From positions 1-39,830 of IMG/VR virus record IMGVR_UViG_3300006071_000029: DNA of 39,830 bases. The stretch is one strand, 5' to 3'. The position numbers and the translations under genes are program-made. Position 1 is the first letter of the stretch. Every line of letters begins with the position of its first letter. The notes beneath the pieces were generated by a model. The model was not told where the DNA came from and did not search any database. It saw only the letters and a program-made list of their open reading frames with translations. The DNA comes from a virus. This document shows, in pieces, positions 7,424 to 12,518 of this stretch.

Positions 7424-7643
7424 TGAGGTGATGCGTACTGTTATGGTGACTAAGGACGTTGCAGTTCCGTGGCCACACGAGAAGACAGAGATTGATCCGC
7501 GATATCTGTGTGTCTCTGTCGAGCATACCAACTATGAGCCTCTGTCATTCGATGAAGTCGAAGCTCGGATCAAGGCTCGTTGGGAAGCAACTGGTTACGT
7601 CGGACCCGAGAAGGCTTGGGGTAATGGAAGTGGACCAAACTAA
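7413..7643 (+). CDS. Short gene resembling the C-terminus of the metallophosphoesterase
   Basis: 76 residues from the ATG at 7413. The segment RYLCVSVEHTNYEPLSFDEVEARI matches the C-terminal region of the metallophosphoesterase at 6338 (RYLTVCVEHTDFTPLSFEEV), but none of the metal-binding motifs are present. It is either the remnant of a second phosphoesterase copy or a gene made from its tail. The product could be non-functional. Confidence 0.6.
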   Translation: MKTNEVMRTVMVTKDVAVPWPHEKTEIDPRYLCVSVEHTNYEPLSFDEVEARIKARWEATGYVGPEKAWGNGSGPN

Positions 7644-7653
7644 ATAAAAAAAT

Positions 7654-7741
7654 GGAAGGATGGGTGAGAGGTCTAAACCAGCTCACTGCTAACGAGTCGA
7701 ACCGAAAGGTTCCGAGGGTTCGAATCCCTCTCCTTCCGCCA
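7654..7741 (+). tRNA. tRNA-Ser (GCT)
   Basis: Class II tRNA with a long variable arm. Acceptor GGAAGGA/TCCTTCC, anticodon loop CTGCTAA, T-loop TTCGAAT, discriminator G, encoded CCA. Its final A is one base before the start of tRNA-His. Confidence 0.94.
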
Positions 7742-7742
7742 T

Positions 7743-7818
7743 GGTGAATGTAGCTCAGAGGAAGAGCGCTCGGTTGTGATCCGAGAGGACGGGATTTCGA
7801 AATTCCTCATTCACCCCA
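7743..7818 (+). tRNA. tRNA-His (GTG)
   Basis: It has the extra G-1 paired with C73 that marks tRNA-His: GGTGAATG/CATTCACC. Anticodon loop TTGTGAT. The T-arm (loop TTCGAAA) has one T-T mismatch. CCA is encoded. Confidence 0.9.
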
Positions 7819-7823
7819 GTTAT

Positions 7824-7898
7824 ACCCAGTTAGCTCAGCGGTAGAGCATCTCCTCGACATGGAGAAGGTCATTGGCTCGAATCCAATACTGGGTACCA
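7824..7898 (+). tRNA. tRNA-Val (GAC) with C33
   Basis: Acceptor ACCCAGT/ACTGGGT and anticodon stem TCTCC/GGAGA are perfect. The anticodon loop TCGACAT has C at position 33 instead of the near-universal U. The T-loop CTCGAAT has C at position 54. CCA is encoded. Identity follows from the anticodon; the odd loop bases are noted as a finding. Confidence 0.85.
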
Positions 7899-7914
7899 AA
7901 ATTAAGGAGTTAGT

Positions 7915-8064
7915 ATGTGGCGTATTTGGGCAAAAGCATTGGGTGAGAAAGCATCACCTTGTTCTAACGAATCGGATAGAGTTGCTTGGATTAGAACCAT
8001 TCTGATTTTGCAGGGTATAGTTGCTAATGTGTTCTTGATTGCTAATGCATTACACCACTGGTGA
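7915..8064 (+). CDS. Small single-pass membrane protein
   Basis: 49 residues beginning MWRIWAKALGEKAS, with one hydrophobic helix (about residues 27-46, TILILQGIVANVFLIANAL). AAGGAG is at a good distance upstream. It lies between two tRNA genes. Function unknown. Confidence 0.7.
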   Translation: MWRIWAKALGEKASPCSNESDRVAWIRTILILQGIVANVFLIANALHHW

Positions 8065-8068
8065 GTGT

Positions 8069-8144
8069 GGGGGCATAGTCCAAAGGCAGAGACAAGGCAC
8101 TTAAAATGCCTCCAGTGTGGGTTCGAGTCCCACTGCCCCTACCA
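8069..8144 (+). tRNA. tRNA-Leu (TAA), short variable loop
   Basis: 76 nt. Acceptor GGGGGCA/TGCCCCT, anticodon stem AGGCA/TGCCT with loop CTTAAAA, T-loop TTCGAGT, encoded CCA. Bacterial tRNA-Leu normally has a long variable arm; here it is only 5 nt (CCAGT), so the leucine assignment rests on the anticodon. Confidence 0.82.
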
Positions 8145-8176
8145 AAAATAAAATGCATTTAGAGGCAAAATAGTTC

Positions 8177-8205
8177 TTGCTTTATTATAAAAAATAGGTT
8201 AGACT
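8177..8205 (+). promoter_or_regulatory. Possible early-type promoter in the tRNA cluster
   Basis: TTGCTT, 17 bp, TAGACT followed by GAATAATAAG, so the part around the -10 matches the early family. Compared with other members there is a 4-bp deletion in the spacer, and the -35 is shifted. Confidence 0.5.
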
Positions 8206-8257
8206 GAATAATAAGTTGATTGAAGACGCCTAAATAAACGCTCTTTGAAACGTGAAG

Positions 8258-8362
8258 ACTCTTTAGAAGAACACTGTTGACGTAATGTGAGAGTGGTACT
8301 TACACCCTGAAATGGGTTGTCCTAGCGTTGGTTCGAGTCCAACCAGTGTTCTTCTAAAGAGT
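8258..8362 (+). ncRNA. tRNA-like RNA with a 19-bp extended acceptor stem
   Basis: Two perfectly complementary 19-nt arms (8258-8276 and 8344-8362) enclose a canonical T-arm (GTTGG TTCGAGT CCAAC at 8327-8343) that abuts the stem just as in a tRNA. Between them a D-like hairpin (TGTGAG/CTTACA) and a hairpin ACCC-TGAAAT-GGGT are visible. No CCA is encoded and the geometry is not a normal tRNA. It may be a degenerate tRNA-Phe-like gene or a separate stable RNA. The gap 8206-8257 contains only a CTAAATAA element. Confidence 0.6.
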
Positions 8363-8365
8363 TTT

Positions 8366-8441
8366 GCCCTTATAGCTCAGTTGGTAGAGCACCTGCCTTG
8401 TAAGCAGGGGGTCTGGGGTTCGAGTCCTCATGGGGGCACCA
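8366..8441 (+). tRNA. tRNA-Thr (TGT)
   Basis: Acceptor GCCCTTA/TGGGGGC, anticodon stem CCTGC/GCAGG with loop CTTGTAA, T-loop TTCGAGT, encoded CCA. Confidence 0.93.
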
Positions 8442-8444
8442 TTA

Positions 8445-8522
8445 TTATCTACTCGGTTCGAGTCCGAGCTAAACATAGGGTTGGCCACCTATGGTACAGA
8501 GGTGCTCACAGGGAGCGGATAA
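8445..8522 (+). ncRNA. Putative cloverleaf-like small RNA
   Basis: A closing stem TTATC/GATAA (8445-8449, 8518-8522) encloses three hairpins: CTCGG with the T-loop-like TTCGAGT; CATAGG/CCTATG with loop GTTGGCCA; and GCTC/GAGC with loop ACAGG. It does not read as a tRNA because the T-arm comes first and there is no acceptor. Its place in the tRNA cluster suggests a stable RNA. The prediction is by eye only. Confidence 0.4.
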
Positions 8523-8532
8523 CGCAGTTTAT

Positions 8533-8608
8533 ACCAGGATAGCTCAGCGGCAGAGCAGGAGGCTCATAACCTCAAGGTCGTTGGTTCGAGTCCAACTCTC
8601 TGGTACCA
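8533..8608 (+). tRNA. tRNA with CAT anticodon (second elongator-type)
   Basis: Acceptor ACCAGGA pairs imperfectly with CTCTGGT (one extra T at the T-stem junction). Anticodon loop CTCATAA, T-loop TTCGAGT, encoded CCA. Met or Ile2 identity cannot be decided. Confidence 0.85.
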
Positions 8609-8614
8609 AAATAT

Positions 8615-8690
8615 CTAGGTGTGGGAAAGTTGGAAATCCGCCTGCTTTGGAAGCAGGAGAGCGCTGGGTCGGGACCAGCCACCTAGACCA
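8615..8690 (+). tRNA. tRNA-Pro (TGG), copy 1
   Basis: Acceptor CTAGGTG/CACCTAG, anticodon stem CCTGC/GCAGG with loop TTTGGAA, encoded CCA. The T-loop GTCGGGA is atypical. A second Pro(TGG) gene is at 10840. Confidence 0.88.
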
Positions 8691-8767
8691 GTTTACTCCG
8701 CAGGTGTTAGGCACCGTAAGACGGCAGAATTATAGGAGAGTGTTTGTTTTGTATAAATCCTGCGATT
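8691..8767 (+). other. Untranslated stretch with small hairpins
   Basis: Between tRNA-Pro and the first HNH gene there are hairpins GGTG-TTAGG-CACC and CCG-TAAGA-CGG, and an 8-bp hairpin TATAAATC/GATTTATA with loop CTGC. No gene is seen. It may belong to the leader of the HNH gene or to a small RNA. Confidence 0.35.
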
Positions 8768-8794
8768 TATAAATACTCCATAAGGAGATTTATA
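8768..8794 (+). promoter_or_regulatory. Late promoter plus RBS-sequestering hairpin of HNH gene 1
   Basis: TATAAATA at 8768-8775 matches the T4 late promoter. The same bases form the 5' arm of a hairpin (TATAAAT-A-CTCC, loop ATAA, GGAGATTTATA) whose 3' arm contains the Shine-Dalgarno and reaches the ATG at 8794. A transcript starting from the late promoter would lack most of the 5' arm and leave the start site free. Confidence 0.7.
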
Positions 8795-9339
8795 TGTGGA
8801 AATGCAAACACTGCTCTCATGAATTTGATTTTAACAGAACTACAGAAAAAGCGAATCATTCTCGCCATTGTAATATGAATCCTACAAAAAAGAGTTCATA
8901 TGAACAATTGAAAGTTGGACAACAAGCAAATGTTGAACGAAAATTGGGCAGGTTGCAGAATTATGATGTATCTTGCGAATGTTGCGGTAATACGTTTAGC
9001 GTAAAGGAAAGAGAAAAGCAATTTCCTAAACGCAAAAAATATTTTTGTTCTAGGTCTTGTGCCAATTCTTCTGGAGGAAAGGCTAAAGCGGTTAAATATC
9101 ATCAAGACGAAGTTGCTCATTATACTACTGTTGCTTGGAGACACCACGACAAAAAATGTTTGGTTTGTGGTGAAGAAAATGTCGTTGCGGTTCATCATGT
9201 AAATGAAAATCATAACGATAATGATCCAAAGAATTTGGTTCCGTTATGTCCTACGCATCACCAATATATGCACAGCAGATATCGAGATTTAGTTCAAAGT
9301 CAAGTTGATGATTATATAAAAGTTAAATGGGGCACCTGA
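8794..9339 (+). CDS. HNH homing endonuclease 1
   Basis: 181 residues. N-terminal Cys/His clusters (CKHC, CECCG, CSRSC) suggest zinc fingers. The C-terminal HNH domain reads CLVCG then VHHVNENHNDNDPKNLVPLC, ending in a THH. It likely makes a site-specific cut to mobilise itself. Its last codons (WGT then TGA) lie inside the following tRNA-Ala gene, which suggests insertion at that tRNA. It has its own late promoter and an RBS-hiding hairpin. A/T-rich codon use differs from neighbouring phage genes. Confidence 0.9.
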   Translation: MWKCKHCSHEFDFNRTTEKANHSRHCNMNPTKKSSYEQLKVGQQANVERKLGRLQNYDVSCECCGNTFSVKEREKQFPKRKKYFCSRSCANSSGGKAKAVKYHQDEVAHYTTVAWRHHDKKCLVCGEENVVAVHHVNENHNDNDPKNLVPLCPTHHQYMHSRYRDLVQSQVDDYIKVKWGT

Positions 9340-9401
9340 GTGGGTGCAGACTCTGCCCTTGCACGGCGGAAGATGGGGTTCGACTCCCCAGTGCTCCACC
9401 A
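9329..9401 (+). tRNA. tRNA-Ala (TGC)
   Basis: Acceptor GGGGCAC/GTGCTCC (with G3-T70), anticodon stem CTGCC/GGCGG with loop CTTGCAC, T-loop TTCGACT, encoded CCA. The first 11 nt overlap the end of the HNH 1 coding region. Confidence 0.9.
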
Positions 9402-9406
9402 ATATA

Positions 9407-9518
9407 GACTTCCTCGGCTGAACCCGGGAAAGGATAGAGTTGTTGATACGTAGCAATAATTCTGTCTGGGAAGATACAGCGTCCGGACGTAATGTATCAA
9501 GGCACACTGTAGGAAGTC
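9407..9518 (+). ncRNA. Structured non-tRNA RNA
   Basis: Closed by GACTTCCT/AGGAAGTC (9407-9414, 9511-9518). An inner 7-bp stem TTGATAC/GTATCAA (9443-9449, 9494-9500) encloses CTGT/ACAG and the palindrome GTCCGGAC. No open frame of interest. Its place among tRNA genes recalls the T4 stable RNAs C and D, but no sequence relation is claimed. Confidence 0.5.
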
Positions 9519-9527
9519 ACTAAATTT

Positions 9528-9610
9528 GCGTCTATGGTGAAATTGGCAGACACGGCAGACTTAGAATCTGTTGCTTCGGCGTGGGGGTTCAAGTCCCTCT
9601 AGACGCACCA
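9528..9610 (+). tRNA. tRNA-Leu (TAG)
   Basis: Class II. Acceptor GCGTCTA/TAGACGC, anticodon loop CTTAGAA, long variable arm with a CTTCGG turn, T-loop TTCAAGT, encoded CCA. Confidence 0.94.
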
Positions 9611-9618
9611 AGTTTTTT

Positions 9619-9693
9619 GCCTTTGTAGCTCAGTTGGTAGAGCGCTCGGTTGAAGCCCGAGGGTCTGGGGTTCGATTCCCTGCGAAGGCACCA
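9619..9693 (+). tRNA. tRNA-Phe (GAA)
   Basis: Acceptor GCCTTTG/CGAAGGC, anticodon stem CTCGG/CCGAG with loop TTGAAGC, T-loop TTCGATT, encoded CCA. Confidence 0.94.
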
Positions 9694-9700
9694 TAAATTA

Positions 9701-9803
9701 TCCAGCATTCTAGACAGGCTGGAGAGACCTAGCAAGGGTAACAGTGGGGAAATCTTGCGAATATCGGATTGCTGACCACAAGGATCAAAGGGCTAAACCG
9801 ATA
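9701..9803 (+). ncRNA. Structured non-tRNA RNA
   Basis: Three hairpins in series: TCCAGC/GCTGGA (9701-9706, 9718-9723), GCAAG/CTTGC (9732-9736, 9754-9758) and TATCGG/CCGATA (9762-9767, 9798-9803). It lies between tRNA-Phe and tRNA-Tyr and has no coding potential. Possibly a stable RNA. Confidence 0.45.
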
Positions 9804-9817
9804 AGGTGTAAGGAATT

Positions 9818-9903
9818 GGGAAGGTAAAGCTGTTCGGATACAGCAGTCAGACTGTAAATCTGATCCTTAACGGGGAGTGGTTCGAGTCCGCACCTTCCCA
9901 CCA
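9818..9903 (+). tRNA. tRNA-Tyr (GTA)
   Basis: Class II. Acceptor GGGAAGG/CCTTCCC, anticodon loop CTGTAAA, long variable arm, T-loop TTCGAGT, encoded CCA. Confidence 0.94.
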
Positions 9904-9909
9904 AGTTTT

Positions 9910-9985
9910 GGGGACGTAGCTCAATCGGGAGAGCACCAGCTTGTCACGCTGGAGGTAGTGGGATCGAAACCCATCGTCCTCGCCA
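9910..9985 (+). tRNA. tRNA-Asp (GTC)
   Basis: Acceptor GGGGACG/CGTCCTC, anticodon stem CCAGC/GCTGG with loop TTGTCAC, T-loop ATCGAAA, discriminator G, encoded CCA. Confidence 0.94.
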
Positions 9986-10003
9986 ACCCTAAATAAGTTT
10001 AAT

Positions 10004-10077
10004 GCGGATATCGTATAATGGTATTATTACAGCCTTCCAAGCTGAAGACGCGAGTTCGATTCTCGCTATCCGCTCCA
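10004..10077 (+). tRNA. tRNA-Gly (TCC)
   Basis: Acceptor GCGGATA/TATCCGC, anticodon loop CTTCCAA, T-loop TTCGATT, discriminator T, encoded CCA. A CTAAATAA element lies 10 bp upstream. Confidence 0.94.
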
Positions 10078-10085
10078 TTTATTAT

Positions 10086-10164
10086 CGCGGAGTAGAGGAG
10101 TCTGGTCGTCCTCGCCTGTCTCATAAGCAGGAAATCGTCGGTTCGAATCCGACTTCCGCAACCA
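10086..10164 (+). tRNA. Initiator-like tRNA-fMet (CAT)
   Basis: The first base C is unpaired with A72 (CGCGGAG...TTCCGCA), and the D-stem has A11-T24. Both are hallmarks of bacterial initiator tRNA. Anticodon loop CTCATAA, T-loop TTCGAAT, encoded CCA. The three consecutive G-C pairs of the usual initiator anticodon stem are not fully present. Confidence 0.85.
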
Positions 10165-10166
10165 AA

Positions 10167-10175
10167 TATGCCCAA
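10167..10175 (+). pseudogene. Orphan tRNA-Arg 5' acceptor strand
   Basis: The bases GCCCAAGTA are the exact partner of the 3' acceptor strand CTTGGGC of the tRNA-Arg that ends at 10788, plus positions 8-9. The complete tRNA downstream uses GCCCGAG instead, with a G-T pair. This reads as the original 5' end left behind by insertion of the HNH gene. It is short, so chance is possible. Confidence 0.45.
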
Positions 10176-10192
10176 GTATCTTTGTCTATAAA

Positions 10193-10234
10193 TTCGAACT
10201 TATATAAATAATTTGAGTTTATAGGAGGTTCGAA
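10193..10234 (+). promoter_or_regulatory. Late promoter plus RBS-sequestering hairpin of HNH gene 2
   Basis: TATAAATA at 10203-10210. Outer arms TTCGAAC/GTTCGAA (10193-10199, 10228-10234) and inner arms TATAAA/TTTATA (10203-10208, 10218-10223) enclose the Shine-Dalgarno AGGAGG; the start ATG begins at the last base of the outer arm. Late transcripts would start downstream of the 5' arms. Confidence 0.7.
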
Positions 10235-10734
10235 TGAAGTGCGAAAACTGCGGAAATACACATATTGGATCATTTGGTTCTGGTAGATTTTGTTCCAAGT
10301 CTTGTTCTAGAAGTTATTCAACTAAATCTAAACGAGATGATATAAATAAAAGAGTCAAAGAAAAGTTAACTGGAAGAACTCTTAGCGAAGAGCATCGACA
10401 GAAACTTAAAGATTCTTGGAAATCAGGTTCGTATGCTGAACGATGTGTGAGAAAACCACAACCAATAGAAGAATTATTGGTAGAACAGGGATTTGTTTCT
10501 ACCCAACACATAAAACGAAGATTGTTTAAAGAAGGTCTAAAAGTAAATATATGTGAAGATTGTGGAATAGGAGATGAATATAATGGGAAACCTATTGTCC
10601 ATCAACTCCACCATATTAATGGAAATCCTAAAGATCATCGCATAACAAATTTGCAAATACTCTGCCCTAACTGTCATTCTCAGACAGATAATTGGTCAGG
10701 TAAAAAACATGCCCGAGTAGCTCAACTGGATTAG
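10234..10734 (+). CDS. HNH homing endonuclease 2
   Basis: 166 residues. The N-terminus has a CENCG/CSKSC zinc-finger-like pair, then a NUMOD-like basic segment (LTGRTLSEEHRQKLKDSW). The C-terminal HNH domain reads CEDCG, then LHHINGNPKDHRITNLQILC and PNCHSQT. The final residues (ARVAQLD) are encoded by the first part of the tRNA-Arg(ACG) gene, so the ORF ends inside the tRNA. The domain itself is complete before that point. A/T-rich composition fits a mobile gene. Confidence 0.9.
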   Translation: MKCENCGNTHIGSFGSGRFCSKSCSRSYSTKSKRDDINKRVKEKLTGRTLSEEHRQKLKDSWKSGSYAERCVRKPQPIEELLVEQGFVSTQHIKRRLFKEGLKVNICEDCGIGDEYNGKPIVHQLHHINGNPKDHRITNLQILCPNCHSQTDNWSGKKHARVAQLD

Positions 10735-10788
10735 AGTGCTCGCCTACGAAGCGAAAGGTTGCAGGTTCGAATCCTGTCTTGGGCTCCA
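10711..10788 (+). tRNA. tRNA-Arg (ACG)
   Basis: Acceptor GCCCGAG/CTTGGGC, anticodon loop CTACGAA (A34, presumably modified to inosine), T-loop TTCGAAT, discriminator T, encoded CCA. The first 24 nt overlap the end of HNH gene 2. Confidence 0.9.
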
Positions 10789-10798
10789 GAATAATATG

Positions 10799-10829
10799 TC
10801 CCACACCTCTGCCTTTGGTACGTGTGGGA
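10799..10829 (+). other. Hairpin between tRNA genes
   Basis: A perfect 8-bp inverted repeat, TCCCACAC/GTGTGGGA, with a 15-nt loop. There is no U-run, so it is not a typical terminator; it may be a processing signal. Confidence 0.5.
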
Positions 10830-10839
10830 TCTCTACTCT

Positions 10840-10916
10840 CTACCTGTAGGAAAGTCTGGTAATCCGTCTGCTTTGGGTGCAGAAGATCGGGAGTTCGAAT
10901 CTCTCCAGGTAGACCA
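10840..10916 (+). tRNA. tRNA-Pro (TGG), copy 2
   Basis: Acceptor CTACCTG/CAGGTAG, anticodon loop TTTGGGT, normal T-loop TTCGAAT, encoded CCA. Its D-arm resembles that of the Pro gene at 8615. Confidence 0.92.
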
Positions 10917-10922
10917 GTTCTT

Positions 10923-10996
10923 GTCGGTGAAGCATTAAAGTGATGTGTCAGTCTCCAAAACTGAAGAACACGGGGCGGTACCGTGCACCTTCGCCA
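10923..10996 (+). tRNA. tRNA-Trp (CCA), aberrant
   Basis: Anticodon stem TCAGT/ACTGA with loop CTCCAAA and T-stem CACGG/CCGTG are perfect, and CCA is encoded. The T-loop is GGCGGTA rather than TTCGAAT, the D-loop lacks GG, and the acceptor GTCGGTG/CACCTTC has two mismatches. It may be degenerate or recognised in an unusual way. Confidence 0.7.
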
Positions 10997-11014
10997 ATTT
11001 TAATCAGGTGATTT

Positions 11015-11452
11015 ATGTTTGATGAAGCAAAGCAAGCAATTATTGAATCGAGTCAGACTTCATCGGTTTATGTCGGTGCGGATAGTATTCGATATAAGAA
11101 GAACAAGGAATGGTGGGCAAAGTATTCTACCGTGATTATCCTTCACAAGGATTCCAAGCACGGTTGTCAGCTTTGGCACAACTCGGTTGATATGCGCGAC
11201 TTTGGCAATCTTCGTCAGAGAATGATCACCGAAGCTGGGTTTGCTATTGAAGCAGCTTCAGAAATTATCGAGGTTATCGGAGATCGAAAGCTGGAAATTC
11301 ACCTTGATATTAATCCTGATCCAAAGCACAAGTCTAGTATTGCCGTCAAGGAAGCCCTTGGCTACGTGAAGGGCAGTACTGGACTTGATGCTAAGATCAA
11401 GCCTGAAGCATTTGCTGCTACTCATGCTGCGGATCATATGGTAAGAAGTTAA
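11015..11452 (+). CDS. RNase H-like protein (YkuK/DUF458-like)
   Basis: 145 residues. YVGADSIRYKKNKEWWAKYSTVIIL resembles the start of the RNase H-like YkuK family (usually a GxDS strand followed by a beta hairpin). Further acidic residues occur in HLDINPDPKHKSS and ATHAADHMV. The function of the family is not settled; nuclease activity is inferred from the fold. The start follows AATCAGGTGATTT at a plausible RBS distance. The stop lies 2 bp before the tRNA fragment at 11455. Confidence 0.72.
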   Translation: MFDEAKQAIIESSQTSSVYVGADSIRYKKNKEWWAKYSTVIILHKDSKHGCQLWHNSVDMRDFGNLRQRMITEAGFAIEAASEIIEVIGDRKLEIHLDINPDPKHKSSIAVKEALGYVKGSTGLDAKIKPEAFAATHAADHMVRS

Positions 11453-11454
11453 GT

Positions 11455-11482
11455 GGTCGATTAGCTCAGCGGTAGAGCAACT
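11455..11482 (+). pseudogene. 5' half of a tRNA gene, truncated before HNH gene 3
   Basis: GGTCGAT, TA, then the complete D-arm GCTCAGCGGTAGAGC and A. The tRNA breaks off at the start of the anticodon stem, where A/T-rich sequence with the late promoter of HNH gene 3 begins. No matching 3' half (ATCGACC acceptor strand) is found downstream. Confidence 0.75.
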
Positions 11483-11488
11483 TAAAAA

Positions 11489-11526
11489 TATAAATAACTT
11501 AGTAATTGAGCTAAGGAGTTTATATG
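11489..11526 (+). promoter_or_regulatory. Late promoter plus RBS-sequestering hairpin of HNH gene 3
   Basis: TATAAATA at 11489-11496. TATAAA/TTTATA (11489-11494, 11519-11524) and CTTAG/CTAAG (11498-11502, 11511-11515) form a two-part hairpin. The Shine-Dalgarno AAGGAG and the first base of the ATG at 11524 are in the 3' arm. Confidence 0.7.
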
Positions 11527-12021
11527 CATAAATGTGAAATTTGTGATAAAGAATTTGATAATTACCGCAAATTAAATGGCCACAAAAGCGTCCATCGCTC
11601 TGGTGGTAGATATTCGGTTTCTCGTAAAACTAATAAAGAATATTCTTGTTTATCTTGCGGGTCTTTCCCAGTCAAAGCGAAATATTGTAGTAATGCATGC
11701 CAAAGAGAATTTCAGTGGAAGCAGAATTATACTGCAATATCGAACGGAAAGGTTTTGTCTGAGGGGTTAATGCGCAGATATATTACTGAAGTTCGTGGAT
11801 ATATTTGTGAACACTGCAGCGTGGGCAATGAGTGGAATGGTAAATCGCTAACTCTACAACTAGATCATATAGACGGAAATAGTGATAACAACGAACTTTC
11901 TAATTTAAGATGGTTGTGTCCTAATTGCCACACCCAAACCCAAACTTGGTGCGGGAGAAATAAGAAAAACACTAAAAGGAATAGATATTTACGAAAATAC
12001 AAAACAGGGGTCGTTAGTTAA
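11524..12021 (+). CDS. HNH homing endonuclease 3
   Basis: 165 residues. N-terminal CEICDKEF...GHKSVH is a C2H2-like zinc finger, and CLSCG...CSNAC is a second metal site. The HNH domain reads CEHCSVGNEWNGK, then LDHIDGNSDNNELSNLRWLC and PNCHTQT. It is closely similar in plan to HNH 2. The ORF ends (VVS, TAA) inside the tRNA-Val(TAC) gene. The upstream tRNA half at 11455 shows that the insertion also hit a tRNA. Confidence 0.9.
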   Translation: MHKCEICDKEFDNYRKLNGHKSVHRSGGRYSVSRKTNKEYSCLSCGSFPVKAKYCSNACQREFQWKQNYTAISNGKVLSEGLMRRYITEVRGYICEHCSVGNEWNGKSLTLQLDHIDGNSDNNELSNLRWLCPNCHTQTQTWCGRNKKNTKRNRYLRKYKTGVVS

Positions 12022-12081
12022 ATGGTATAACCTCGCTTTTACATAGCGATGTCGGCAGTTCAATCCCGTCATCCGGTACCA
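12008..12081 (+). tRNA. tRNA-Val (TAC), damaged acceptor stem
   Basis: D-arm GTTAAATGGTATAAC and anticodon stem TCGCT/AGCGA with loop TTTACAT are sound, and CCA is encoded. The 5' acceptor GGGTCGT does not pair with the 3' strand ATCCGGT, and the T-stem GGCAG/CCGTC has a mismatch. The 5' acceptor lies inside the HNH 3 coding sequence, which may have replaced the original strand. It could be a pseudogene. Confidence 0.6.
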
Positions 12082-12147
12082 GAATTATGTGTCATCCTCT
12101 GGGTGAGATATAGGGCAGGCAGTTTTAGATGTGATTAAAGGTGAATT

Positions 12148-12513
12148 ATGGAAGAGTCGCTAGAAGAGTTTCTTGAACGATGTAGGAAACGCAATCGTGA
12201 GTTCGTTCAATATGGTATTGATAACTTCTGGTGGGAAACATACAAGGTGACTAATGGGGGTTCATGGGAACCAGTTCCCTTCCCCTATGTGTTTGTAATG
12301 GATTGTCGTTGGCTTCGACAGATGAATAATGGTTTGTGGGAAACCATTGGTATTCTTGAGCCACATCAAAATACTATGGCACATGTTTTAGCGGCTTTTG
12401 ATATTTTTGCAAGTGTATCTGAGGCAAAGAAAAACGGTTGGCATAAACCCATCACTCCTGGTGAATATCTGTTTAAGAAAACAGGTCGTAGATTGGTAGT
12501 TGAAGAAGAATAG
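12148..12513 (+). CDS. Hypothetical protein
   Basis: 121 residues, acidic N-terminus (MEESLEEFLERCRKRN) and an aromatic-rich middle (NFWWETYKV, PYVFVMDCRWLRQM). The start is preceded by AAAGGTGAA. No family recognised. It stands alone between tRNA-Val and the structured RNA region. Confidence 0.7.
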   Translation: MEESLEEFLERCRKRNREFVQYGIDNFWWETYKVTNGGSWEPVPFPYVFVMDCRWLRQMNNGLWETIGILEPHQNTMAHVLAAFDIFASVSEAKKNGWHKPITPGEYLFKKTGRRLVVEEE

Positions 12514-12518
12514 ATATC

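Noticed and set aside
8069-8144. tRNA with TAA as a stop-codon suppressor
   Set aside because: The anticodon 5'-UAA-3' reads UUA, not UAA. A UAA suppressor would need UUA as anticodon.
8445-8522. Reading this region as a circularly permuted tRNA
   Set aside because: The segment between the T-like hairpin and the next hairpin is only five bases, leaving no room for acceptor strands.
10002-10211. Open frame across tRNA-Gly and the initiator tRNA
   Set aside because: It is a chance frame over well-formed tRNA genes. The same applies to frames at 8312-8772, 5196-5264 and 9289-9507.
11455-12081. The tRNA half at 11455 and tRNA-Val(TAC) as exons of one tRNA split by a group I intron
   Set aside because: The acceptor strands GGTCGAT and ATCCGGT do not pair properly, tRNA-Val has its own D-arm, and no intron core is seen.
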